Below, piece after piece: positions 45,316 through 55,793 of a stretch of 64,000 bases of DNA. The notes under the pieces are model-generated. The model was not told the DNA's origin. It made no database searches and worked only from the letters and a program-made list of their open reading frames with translations. The position numbers and the translations under genes were made by a program. Source of the stretch: Piezodorus guildinii (taxonomy: Eukaryota > Arthropoda > Insecta > Hemiptera > Pentatomidae); the NCBI GenBank assembly GCA_023052935.1, contig CM041298.1:24781692-24845691 (forward strand), read 5' to 3'. Numbering within the stretch: the stretch's first letter is position 1; each line of letters starts with the position of its first letter.

Positions 45316-45771
45316 AAAAGTTTATTCAATGGTTTCTTCACGAAATTAAAGCCCGACAGCTCTTGTCAGATTCCTCTACCTCCCTTAATTAATAATTATA
45401 TATTTACATTTCTAAGAAATTTATCCAAGAACCTATAATCAGCCAATCATCTCTTATTCTATTAAACTTATCCTCACAGTCAAATAATCGTCCAGAAGAT
45501 GCATTCAGATTTTATCTGGCACTAAGTTAGTTAAGTTAGTTTTGAAATGTTTATCATGCGGTTGATGGAGTTAACTTATTTCTGCTCAACTGCTCTAACT
45601 ACAGTCGCATTTAGAAGTTTTGATTTACCCTACGTCAGAGGAATTAAAGTTTGCGATTGTTATCGACTCCCAGCTTCAATGAACTCAGGCTAATGTCTGT
45701 AATCCCTTGTTTCAGATTAATGCTCTTGCCAATAATCGAATTAATAGAACTCCGACTATTATTTACGGTGT

Positions 45772-45772
<1 letters not shown>

Positions 45773-45818
<46 letters not shown>
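45773..45818. repeat. Poly-T run, about 42 bases
   Basis: Long homopolymer; frames crossing it are poly-Phe artefacts. Confidence 0.97.
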
Positions 45819-45820
<2 letters not shown>

Positions 45821-46074
45821 TATTTTCACAACTCTTTCAACTCCATTGGTTGTAAATATACCCATTATATAAATTATTACCGCATAATAAATTAGCAATT
45901 GCGATCAACAGCTAACATAAACGTATAACCGTTCCAGAATGTAGAATACAGAAACCAACTGAGAGTACGGTATTCAAACGGAAGTTGCCATCTGCTAAAA
46001 ATGTAGCTTCAGCATTTCTCTCTAACTGGGATGATAAAAACAACAGATCACGGATTCAGCCGTATATAACTCAA

Positions 46075-46270
46075 ATCCTTAGTCCACTCACGTGAAACTA
46101 GATCGCGCCAATCTGACTTCTACTTTCCTACCCACATAACCACAACTTTTGATCGGTCCTTTATCGTCCGCTCTACTGCCCTCTGGAATTCTCTACCAAC
46201 CCATATCCGCTATGCTGTTTCTTTATCCTCATTCAAATCCCAAATAGACGATCAGCAAATGTGATATTTG
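46075..46270 (+). pseudogene. LINE-E C-terminal fragment
   Basis: Reads RSRQSDFYFPTHITTTFDRS, FIVRSTALWNSLPTHIRYAV and SLSSFKSQIDD, the terminal TALWNSLP..R motif common at the C-terminus of CR1/L2/I-type reverse transcriptases. Confidence 0.8.
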
Positions 46271-46774
46271 TATTCCAGACATCCAAATTAAATGAATGAA
46301 GATAACTGTTGACCACCCAATCTAAAATTTGTTTTGAATTCATTTCTTTTTCATTTTGTAAAAATAAGATTTTTTTTTTGTTCATAAAACATGATTTATA
46401 AGATTATTGTTTTTTTTCTTCTTAATTTCTTTGTTAGTTTTTGTTGTATAATTTTTCTTCTTTCTCTACCATTGTAAATAATAATTAATTATGACTCAGT
46501 CACAGAATAATTTTTTTTTTTTCTATCTTTCTATAATCTACTGTTTTTACGAGTCAGGAGACATTGAATTTTATATGAAAGGACTAATTAAATTTCAAAA
46601 TATTTTCTTATAAAAAAAAAATTATTAAAAGAAAATAATTGAAATGGTATACTTAAACTCAGTTATTTTGTCTTAAGGCTGAAAAACAATTGTATAGAGT
46701 ATTGTAGTATCGTACAAAAAAAAAAAAAAAAAGTTCTGAAATGAGGAATTATAATTTTAATTTTTTTTTTTTTA

Positions 46775-47150
46775 AATGGGAATCCACCAAGCCATCAAAT
46801 TCCTCCCGCATTCTATCCTTGCAATTCAAAATCCCCCGAAAGATCCTAAATGCTCAGTATTTTGTCACTAATAAAACTATCCATAAAGACCTGAATATTC
46901 CGTTAGTTGCAGACTTAGCCAGAACTAGATATACCTTCTTTAATTTCAAACTACCAGCCCACTCAAACCCTGATAATCCTCGGAGGCGCCTGATAAGACG
47001 GTGGCCTCGAGACCTGCTATTGACATAAACATTGAAGTGATACCGTTGGGTAGCTTCTTCACAAGACTTTGTCAAGCCAATTGTTACTTTTTTTTCACAC
47101 TTGTATTTTTCCTATACAGTTTTAAATATCAATTAATAAATAAATAAAAA
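46775..47150 (+). pseudogene. Jockey-like LINE (LINE-A) 3' fragment
   Basis: WESTKPSNSSRILSLQFKIP, AQYFVTNKTIHKDLNIPLVA, RRRLIRRWPRDLLLT, then GAAGTGATACCGTTGGGTAG and an A-rich tail. Confidence 0.85.
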
Positions 47151-47449
47151 AAAATTTAAATTAAAAATTAAATAAATAAAAGAAAACAGTAAAGAAGTTG
47201 AATATAAATGCTTTTAAGTTATTATTTTGTTACCGATATTTTTTAGTTTTATTTGATAAACCATTAATTTGTTTGCATAATTAAATAAAGAGTCGTTGAA
47301 ATCGGTTCAGAAATAGCAACGGCCGCTAATGACCCGCTTGGGTAGATGCGGAATATTATAAAATAAAAAATAAAAAATAGCAACGATTAATTTCATGCCT
47401 ACGTTTACTAGGCATATTATTGTAAATGTTACTGAAAAAAAAATAATAA

Positions 47450-47650
47450 GATCTGGCACCAAGGATGCAGTCCCGAGTGCCAAATTCAATCAAAGGCCTG
47501 TTCTACATCGAGGAAGGCTCTCGTGCACTAAAATCCGCGTTGTAATGCAGAGGAGATAACGTCCACTACACGAGAGCATTGCTGGATAGTGGAGTGAGAT
47601 GTTCGGAATCCGAATTGATGGTCTGGAATAATGTGGAGTAATAGTAATAA
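47450..47650 (-). pseudogene. Jockey-like LINE (LINE-A), RT motif A scrap
   Basis: The minus strand reads PDHQFGFRTSHSTIQQCSRV, VDVISSALQRGF then RAFLDVEQAFD (motif A) and IWHSGLH. This is the same segment as 16620-16760. Confidence 0.8.
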
Positions 47651-47824
47651 GTAAGTAAAAATAATAAGCTATGTTTATTAAATGAATAAAATTAAACATT
47701 TGGTGACTTCGACATTTAATGTAATTATTAAGAAATTGGCTTAAAATGGCTAGAATTTACAATCACTCTTATACGAACAAGAAATATAAATTCAGCAAGT
47801 AAGTTAATAAAGAATAAATTAAAA

Positions 47825-47827
<3 letters not shown>

Positions 47828-47887
<60 letters not shown>
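47828..47887. repeat. (TA)n microsatellite
   Basis: About 58 bp of pure TA. Confidence 0.97.
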
Positions 47888-47889
<2 letters not shown>

Positions 47890-48215
47890 ATAAATATACA
47901 CATAGATAATAAAAGGGGTATAAATACCAATATATTTGCACCTAAAAGTAGTTATTGATTGTGCCTAAAGAGTTTAATATCCCCTCAGAGACAAAATCCA
48001 TCTTTACAACCATCTTCGAAGCGAATAAATGACTTTCAAAGTGCACTCGGCGCAGAACTAGGTCAAGGGGTAGGAAAGAAGTCTGATCCTAACCATTAAC
48101 TCAAGAATTAGACCACTGGTTCTAAACCGCCCTTCTATATCGATAACGTGGGTTTTATACTCATCATGTCAAACATTATTCTTTTATTGTTTTTTTTAAT
48201 GTTTAATATTTCAGA
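47890..48215. other. No gene recognised
   Basis: Mixed AT-rich sequence without a supported frame. Confidence 0.5.
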
Positions 48216-48219
48216 AGTT

Positions 48220-48480
48220 GCGATTGTCAGTGAAAATTTATTTTCTTCTTTCGAGGTAGCATTACCTTCCTGTCAGGCCATTTCATTCAGAATGAAACTT
48301 AAGTGTTATTAAAGTTCAATTAATTTTATAGTTTAAATTATATTAATTATTTTGTTTAGTAATATCGTAAGAGTCGTTTTTTAAGAAAATCTTAAAGAAG
48401 TGTAAAATCAATTGTTAAAAGTGACTTTTCCGTTTCAAGTATAAATCTAAAAAATGGTATAAATTTCAGGTTTTTCTTAA
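48220..48480 (-). mobile_element. MITE-A fragment, diverged
   Basis: CAGGCCATTTCATTCAGAAT(GAAACTTAA), TAAGAAAATCTTAAAGAAGT and the GTGACTTTTCCGT stretch are in reverse MITE-A order. Confidence 0.6.
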
Positions 48481-48535
48481 ATCTTTTTATATTAGATAAA
48501 TATATGAATAATTAATATAAATATTGATTTTAGAA

Positions 48536-48597
48536 GACTCGTCCAATGATCACCGTTCAAGCCCAAGCTCCCGAGATCAGCCTTAACGCAATCCTAC

Positions 48598-48658
<61 letters not shown>
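48536..48658 (-). pseudogene. LINE-C 3' scrap next to (AT)n
   Basis: 62 bp (GACTCGTCCAATGATCACCG...CTTAACGCAATCCT) identical in pattern to 35236-35298, followed by about 58 bp of AT. Confidence 0.8.
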
Positions 48659-48661
<3 letters not shown>

Positions 48662-48904
48662 TACCTTCTTCCTCTCCCGCTACTTTCGTTAACTCTCACA
48701 ATACCTCGCTCTCATGAATTTTCACCTATTTTTCCACTGTGTAGCCTTAATAAAAAAAACGGCATTTATTTATTTGAGCGAGGAAGAGTAAGGGACAATT
48801 GTTTACGCTTAAAATGATTTTCAAAAAAATATTACTTATATAAGATAAGATGAGACAATAATGGGTCGAAAGTAAACAGTAGTAGCCTGTCCCAAGTCCC
48901 CCCC

Positions 48905-48919
48905 AAAAAAAAGAAAAAG

Positions 48920-48954
<35 letters not shown>
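48905..48954. repeat. Poly-A run
   Basis: About 45 bases, nearly pure A. Upstream is CCCAAGTCCCCCCC, so it may be the tail of an inserted retrosequence. Confidence 0.9.
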
Positions 48955-48955
<1 letters not shown>

Positions 48956-49354
48956 TGCTGAGTTATATAAATAAAAATCAAACTGTTGAAACCAATATTA
49001 TAAAAGTGAAGATGGACCTAATAAGGATCTCCACGCCTGCTCACTTAATATCCTCGTAGCCAATAACTTCCTAATCAAATTATCTACATTAACATCATTT
49101 AGTTGAAAACTGTTGTCTGTGAGGTTAGGTCTACTCTCTGTCCGTTCTTTTATAAAAGTGTTACAGTGCTAATTAATTTTACATGTATTCAGTTTTATTT
49201 TATTTTAAAATAATAATATATAAATAAAACGTTATATTACAGTGCTTAGATTATAATTGTGTTGCTACATGAAACTATTCCGGTATCACCTCCATATTTA
49301 GTTCTTTAGATTGTTTTATTTTTATTTCTAATAAAACATATATATTTATAAATT

Positions 49355-49359
<5 letters not shown>

Positions 49360-49432
<73 letters not shown>
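49360..49432. repeat. (TA)n microsatellite
   Basis: About 68 bp. Confidence 0.97.
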
Positions 49433-49439
49433 GGTGTAT

Positions 49440-50140
49440 AAACTAAAAATATACATCTATTTGTGTATCAAAGTATAAATAATATGAAAACAAAATATTA
49501 ATTGAAAACTATTATAAATTATAATTTAACCGTGCATGTCAATTGTTAAGAATTCTTTCAACGATAATGACGAATTTAACTTAAAATAAAAACAGAAATT
49601 AAAACAGTCCTTAAAATATGGAAATTGGGCATATCCTTTGAAATAGTCAAATTAGTCCTAAAAGTTTTATAAAACTTTATAAAATACATAAAATTTTTAT
49701 TTAAACATAATATTTTTATTTAAACAAAAAATATCTATTCAAACAAGTTTTTTTTGCAGTTTTATTAAAAAAGTTCTCAGTAAATTTTATTTAAAAAGTT
49801 GTGTACAATATTTAGTCAAATATTGTTTATTTTTATTTAAACTAACTATTAAAAGTATTTCCAAATAAGAATAAACATATATAAACTTTGTGTATCAACC
49901 AAATTGTAAATATGAGTAAATAAAGGCTTATCTTTTCCTATCTTTATTATAAATTATAATCCATTAATAAGGTATGAAGATGCATTTTCCCTTGAAAATA
50001 AGAAATTTAAAATACTCTTTCAACCGTATATACATAAATTGCATTAATTAATAATATGTTAAATAAATAAATACCTGTGAAACGAATATAGACATCACTG
50101 TAATTGAGATAAATGAGACTGAATATTATTTCAAACACTG
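49440..50140. other. No gene recognised
   Basis: Very AT-rich, with short repeats such as TTTTTATTTAAACATAATA / TTTTTATTTAAACAAAAAATA. Confidence 0.5.
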
Positions 50141-50149
50141 TTTTGGACT

Positions 50150-50260
50150 CGGTGGTAGCTCAGCCAATCAGAGGCCACCAGTCGCTCAACTGTATCTGTA
50201 TGTTCTTTTAGATTCAATCTTGTTCGGTTCGGGTCCGTGTCGAGTGGTTAACATTATTTA
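50150..50260 (+). promoter_or_regulatory. Promoter-like GC patch with CCAAT box (weak)
   Basis: AGCCAATCAGAGGCCACCAG is a good NF-Y/CCAAT context, followed by TCTTGTTCGGTTCGGGTCCG about 60 bp later. This is an isolated less AT-rich island in very AT-rich DNA. No coding exon downstream can be supported. Confidence 0.25.
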
Positions 50261-50299
50261 GAATGTGTGCAAAATGTGTTATAAATGTGAAAATAATGA

Positions 50300-51085
50300 T
50301 TTATTTATGATTATTGATGGTTCTATCATTTGATTATTTATTTGCGTTTTGAAATATGCTTGCTTTAAAGACCAAGACAAGTATAAGTGAATTTGAAGAA
50401 AGAACGCCGTATTGAATTTTTCTACATAAACGTAAGAATTTAAAAGAATGCATGATAATTGTTTTTATTTATCTTTTTAAGGGATTTTTTCAAAATAAAT
50501 TATTATATTATTTCCTAAATGACCGGTGACAATGTTAATGACTATTATATGAAACATAATCAATTTACTTTCAATATTAATAATCTAATATTGGCGTGGT
50601 GTCTAATCTGAATTATTATTATTAATTCCCTTATAACTGTACAAGGAAAAAGCCAATTAAAAAAATAATAATGTATATCAATATAATATTTAGGCTATGA
50701 AATTGTAAATGTATCAGTTTTAATAAATATATTTCTTTATCATATCAATAAATATATTTTTTTAAACCTATAGAATATTAAATAAATTATATTGTTCTGA
50801 AACTTGGCTATTTAAAAATTCGGTATATCTTCAAAAATGCAATTATGAGATTTTTTTTGATTATAGGGAAATTAACAAAACAAAACCTTAGCCAGAGCTG
50901 TGCATTGTATATATTAATTCTCAACTCAAAGCTTATTATTACTATATATAATTTAATATATTTATTAATATACACATTATTATTTCAATATATAGATTTC
51001 AAAACAGTTTATCATATTTTATTAATAAAAGGTGTCGACCTAACATTTTATTTATCAAGTGTTAAATCTTGGCCTCCTCTATTAA
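50300..51085. other. No gene recognised
   Basis: AT-rich. The frame over 50845-51165 is Leu/Ile/Tyr-rich and runs into the repeat at 51090. Confidence 0.45.
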
Positions 51086-51089
51086 CTTC

Positions 51090-51570
51090 CGACAAGACTT
51101 TCGTCCTTTGCAGATCTGGCAACATTGCTAATAGCGAAATTAAGAACCTAAAGAGCCAGAACTAAACACTGTACTACAATCTTAAAATCTACATAACTTA
51201 ATAAATATAATAATTATACATTTTAGATAAAATAATATCATATCTAAAAAATATATATATTGATTAGAAACATAGTTAAACTTAATGTCTTAATATAAGT
51301 GGTGGATCTGGCAACATTGCTAATAGCGAAATTAAAAGCCGTCAAAGCCATAACAGTGAACTTATTACATTTTATCTCAAACCTTTTATATATTTATTTT
51401 AATATACTTATTTTTTATAGTTTTTTCTAGCATTTTATTAATAAAAGTGTTTTATCTAAATGTTTCATTGATTAAGGTATGTAAAATCGGGCAATAAAAC
51501 ATTTAAAATTCAGTACCAGATAATTTTAAATGTTTCAAAACTAGCGAAATTAAGAATCCGTCAAATGTTG
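51090..51570. repeat. Direct repeats with 'GATCTGGCAACATTGCTAAT'
   Basis: GATCTGGCAACATTGCTAATAGCGAAATTAA occurs at about 51113 and 51305 (described in pieces), and a shorter ACTAGCGAAATTAAGAATCC at 51540. Spacing is about 190-230 bp, and each is followed by TATATATTTATTTTAATAT(A/G)-like sequence. Confidence 0.75.
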
Positions 51571-51814
51571 AACTTTTTAACTAGCATCTTAAAGCCTACT
51601 ATATATTTATTTTAATATGTTTATTTTAACTAATTATTTCATTCTTTTAATAATATTTGCTTGATTTAAATATTTTAGTAATAAAGTTATATTTTTTACT
51701 TAGTTAATAAATAAGGTGTTAAAACGCCATTTTGATTTCAATTCCAGGTGTAAATATTTTTTATTATTTTACTTTTCCAAAATAAAAATATAATTATTAT
51801 TATAAAAAATGTAT

Positions 51815-51905
51815 ATTTGGGTACCCACTTTATTGGAGATAGTTGTGCACCAGAAGGGTCTCCCGATCCACTGGTCATCCCACAGGTAAATAACAGAATA
51901 AAATA
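51815..51905 (-). mobile_element. SINE family 1, body fragment
   Basis: TTGGGTACCCACTTTATTGG ... GAAGGGTCTCCCGATCCAC matches the SINE 1 body (GGGTACCCACTTTATAGAGG ... GGAGGGTCTCCATACCCCA). The tRNA head is missing. Confidence 0.75.
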
Positions 51906-51909
51906 GTTT

Positions 51910-52620
51910 TATGTTACATAGGTATGCGTGTTTTTAATTTATTTTTTCTTAGTATTTCTTTAGTATTGGTTTTTGTAAACATTGTTTGAATAAAGTCTTC
52001 TATCACTATTACTATTTTCGCTCATGGGATATAATGTAATAATACAAAAAAATATATATCAATATATCCTTTTGGTCTCGTAAAAATTTAGGAACTTTAG
52101 CATATATAATTCATAAAAGCATGACAAATTTAAATCTTTGTATATATTGTCCACTTTAAGAGACAACTGAATTAATTTATTTTTGTTAAACTATTTCGTT
52201 GATTTTTATTACATGAATTTCCTTTATTGATAAAACGTTTTCTTCATAATGTATACATCCCGGCAGTTTTTGTGTAAATTTTTAATATATATACATTTAA
52301 AGATTATTTAATGATATATTAAGATTTTTTTAAATCATGATTCAAGGTTTTAAAAATGTTGATATTTCCCCTTATGTTTTTCTGGTGCTACACTGAGGTG
52401 TTACTATCAGAACTGAAAATATCGAATAGTGCACCGTTTAAGTTTAAAGTTTTTGCATTAGGAAATTATTTTTGTTTAAACAAATAGGAATGTTTTTTTG
52501 TTATTTGTGATTTTATATTCTCGAAAGGATAGAGTATGATAGGCCCAAAAATCACGAAAATCAAATATGTTGATCGGCTAAATTAATGAAAGTTGGACGT
52601 TTCAAACGGATTGATCCACA
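51910..52620. other. No gene recognised
   Basis: AT-rich. A short mixed patch (52510-52615) has no frame of note. Confidence 0.5.
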
Positions 52621-52629
52621 TACAGATAT

Positions 52630-52985
52630 TTTTTTTTTACTTTTTATTTATAAATGGATTTACAACTATATAGGAAAAATACAAGCAAATGTGAAAAAGT
52701 AACAATTGTCTTGATAAACTAAAAAGAAGCTACCCAGCGGTAACACTTTAATGCTTATGACATTAGTAGGTCTTGAGGCCACCGTCTTTTCAGGGCCTCA
52801 GAGATCTATCAGGAATAGTAATGGAGAGTAGAGGATACGGAAAAGCGGGTTTGAGTGGGCTGGTGGTTGGAAATTTATGTAGGTATATCCAATTCTGGCT
52901 AAGCCTACAACTAATGGAATACGCACTTCTTTATGGATTATTGGTGGCAAAATAAGGAGCATTTAGCATCTTTCAGAGGATTTAA
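52630..52985 (-). pseudogene. Jockey-like LINE (LINE-A) 3' fragment
   Basis: The minus strand has the 3' UTR (TTTACAACTATATAGG; CTACCCAGCGGTAACACTT; CTTGAGGCCACCGTC) and then the end of the RT (LRGPEK, VYPL, LVVGLARI-like). Confidence 0.75.
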
Positions 52986-53284
52986 AAAAAAAAAAAATTA
53001 GAACGTGTCTCTAGTTTATTTGATTTTCCTTGCTTGGTCATTTCAGTAATAATCGTTGTAGAAATTTTGATCTTGTTAGAATGTTTTGTTTTTTTTAATA
53101 TAAATTTTTGAATATTAGTCAAATAGTCACCGTATTTATATCACTTCAACTCGTGATATCTCATGATAGTAAGTAATCTGTAAATTACACTTCTCGGCGG
53201 TAAAATAAGTCTCAAATTGAGTCATGTAATCTATACTAATTTTATAATTTTTCACTCAGCCTCTTTTTTATTTTCATTTTTTTT

Positions 53285-54075
53285 AAAGAGCTCAAGGTGA
53301 TATCCCATCCCATCCTAACACTTTCCTTTCTACCTATGCTGATGACACATGTGTGTTATCAGTCAATGCTGATCCAACTATTGCCTCTTAAACTCTCCAA
53401 TCCCACATCAGAGACCTTGAAGTATGGTGTCAGAACTGGAGAATTAAAATAAATGCCAACAAATCCAACCAAATTAACTTTACCCTTCGTCGTAAACCAA
53501 TGACATCCTGCCCTACTGTCTCTAGGAGTACACCTTGCCTTACTTGGAACCCTCCTACAAGACTGAAACGACAAGAAACTGCTCGACGTTTTCGACTACT
53601 TCAATACTCACTAGACAAACATTCTAATCTTCCACTTAACTACAAAAAGCATACCTACATGACTATCATACGACCTATATGGACCTACGGAGCAGAGCTT
53701 TGGGGCTCTACTAAACCATCAAATTCTTCCCGTATCCAATCCCTATAATCCAAAATCCTCAATGCTCCTTATTATATAACTAATAAACTGATCCACAAAA
53801 TCTGTATGTTGCTGATTTGGCTTGGTCTAGATACCATTCCTTTTATGACAAACTCCATTCCCACCCTAATAAGTTTCAATCCTTTCTTCCTCTTTAATTC
53901 CCGACAATCCTCCGAGGCGTCTGAAAAGGATATAGCCCCCAGGCCTAGTTTAAAATAGTTACAGGAGTGCTACCATTGGGTAGTTCTTCTACAAGCCTTT
54001 TTCATGTCATTTTTCTTATATCATATTTACTTGTATTTTTTTAGTACAGTTGTAAATTTTAATAAATTATGTTGA
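53285..54075 (+). pseudogene. Jockey-like LINE (LINE-A), motif C to 3' end
   Basis: GDIPSHPN, FLSTYADDTCVLSVNADPTI (motif C), DLEVWCQNWRIKINANKSN (motif D), then RLKRQETARRFRLLQYSLDK, IIRPIWTYGAELWGSTKPSN, and VADLAWSRYHSF-like sequence. 3' UTR GGAGTGCTACCATTGGGTAG; A-rich tail at about 54075. A stop follows ADPTIAS, a deletion removes the YLG motif, and there are several frameshifts. Confidence 0.88.
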
Positions 54076-54099
54076 AAAAAAAAGAGCTCAATATAAAAA

Positions 54100-54540
54100 A
54101 ATGTTTATATTGAGCGGCAAAATTCATAATTATTAAACGATTCCAAATTGATTGATCTATAACTGGAAGTAATAATATCTATTCATTGCAAGAAAGTTAG
54201 TCCGATTGAAAATCAATCTCATTGATTTGAAAATTCACGGAAGGGCTTGAATTGACTCAGGGGACACTATTAGATTAATGCGGGTTTAAGACGCAAGTTA
54301 ATTGGTAACATGCCCTTAAAACCTGCATCAAGGGACGCCTCTCTATTGAGAGCCCTAAACCCTTTGATAAGGATGTGTGCCATCATTAGCGATGTCCCTA
54401 GCCATTATGTCGTTTATGATGACATCACACTCTACAATCCCCAATTCAAGTCATACTTCATTATATAGAACCATTATGTATGGTGTTATGTATTGAGGAT
54501 ACTGAGGGAAGTAAGTTCATTATTGAATAATTTAAATATT
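54100..54540. other. No gene recognised
   Basis: 54240-54470 is less AT-rich, with repeated words (CCCTTAAAACCTGCATCAAG, GGGACGCCTCTCTATTGAGA), but no frame or family is recognised. Confidence 0.4.
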
Positions 54541-54544
54541 AATA

Positions 54545-54715
54545 TTTTTTTTAAATTTAATTTATTGAAATTTACAAATGTATTAGTAAATACATCAAGT
54601 AAATTAGCTTATGATATATATAGATAATATACTTGGAAAGACATGAAGAGAATATGTCCATTGGCAGCACTCCACTAGGTAATTTAACCTGAAAAGTCAC
54701 GAGGCCATCTATATT
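54545..54715 (-). mobile_element. Jockey-like LINE (LINE-A) 3' UTR only
   Basis: The minus strand carries CCTCGTGACTTTTCAGG, AATTACCTAGTGGAGTGCTG(CC) and TTTGTAAATTTCAATAAATT, the LINE-A tail. Confidence 0.7.
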
Positions 54716-54739
54716 AATTAAATAAATATTAATAAGCTT

Positions 54740-55020
54740 TGTAGTCAAAAGTTCAAAAGGCGTTTCCTACTCCTTGGATTTCCCTTGAGCACTCCGCGAT
54801 ACCTCAGGAACTTCCTGGACCCCAGCTACTAACCGACATGTGTAAGTACAAACGCTGGACTGCCGACATCGAGCACTTCCCATATCAGCCCTTTGTCGTG
54901 ATACGAGATCAGCTATTTCAAGAATATAGTATTTTGGAAAAGAAGAGGGAATACTGGTGACGATTCGTGTTCCATTCACAAGAAGAGGTCAGTCGTATTC
55001 TTGAGACAGATTTCCGAACA
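54740..55020. other. Unrecognised GC-richer block
   Basis: TCCTTGGATTTCCCTTGAGC ... GACTGCCGACATCGAGCACT ... GACAGATTTCCGAACATAAC. A 70-codon minus-strand frame (54979-54767) is open, but with a Ser/Arg-rich composition I cannot place. It may be a LINE ORF1 scrap or a host exon. Confidence 0.3.
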
Positions 55021-55199
55021 TAACACAAACTAATATCCTTACAAAAAATCACCTAAAAAAAATCATGGAAATTTGAAGCAAACGAAACTATAAGCGCGCC
55101 ATCACTCTCAAGTTTATTTTGTTTTATTTGTTTTGTTACATCATTGCAGTAATTGTTGTAGAAATTTGAATCTTGTCAGAATCGTTGTTTTTTTTGTTT

Positions 55200-55793
55200 T
55201 TTACTTTCACTTACTATATATAATAAGGGGAAGTATTGCGATCGTGAACATTTTCGAATTCCAGTTTTCAACGGAAATACACGTTTTAGGGTTCCCTAAG
55301 TACAAATAACCAAGTCCCTCAAAAAGGTCTGTGTGGTAACTCCCAGGCAGAAACGGTAAGTCCTATGAAACTGAAATTTCATATTGAAGACAATTCTAAG
55401 CCCGAGACGTGACAAAACTTTTTTCATCAAAATGTGCTTACCAGAAGAGGCACTTTATACCATGCGTTTTGCACCTTTTTTCGACTTTCTCAAAAATGGT
55501 TCCGATGATTTTGATTAAAATCGCTATACCGATGTAAAATTTAATGGGCTTTAATATCATGTAGGTTTTATTCTGATTAAAATGGTCTAACAGGGCTTAA
55601 ATGTCGATATTTTAAAATTTCTTCCCCTAAAGTACCTTTAATTTTGTAGATTCAATAAAAATAACTATATTATCTTGATAACGCTGATGAAAAACAGGTA
55701 AATATATAAATTGAATAAATTCGATTCTCAACTAAAGGAGAAAACAGAAAATATATTTCTTTAATGCAATTTTTCGTTTTTGAACATTAGAGG
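55200..55793 (+). mobile_element. MITE-A, 5' part of the copy split by the R2-like/foldback block
   Basis: Forward copy from TTTTTACTTTCACTTACTAT through all landmarks to TTTTTCGTTTTTGAACATTA, where it stops. It resumes at 63725. About 13 bases of the consensus (AAGAACAGTAATAT region) are missing at the break. Confidence 0.9.

Noticed and set aside
45644..45898. Frames of 60-84 codons across the poly-T run
   Set aside because: Poly-Phe/poly-Lys artefacts of a homopolymer.
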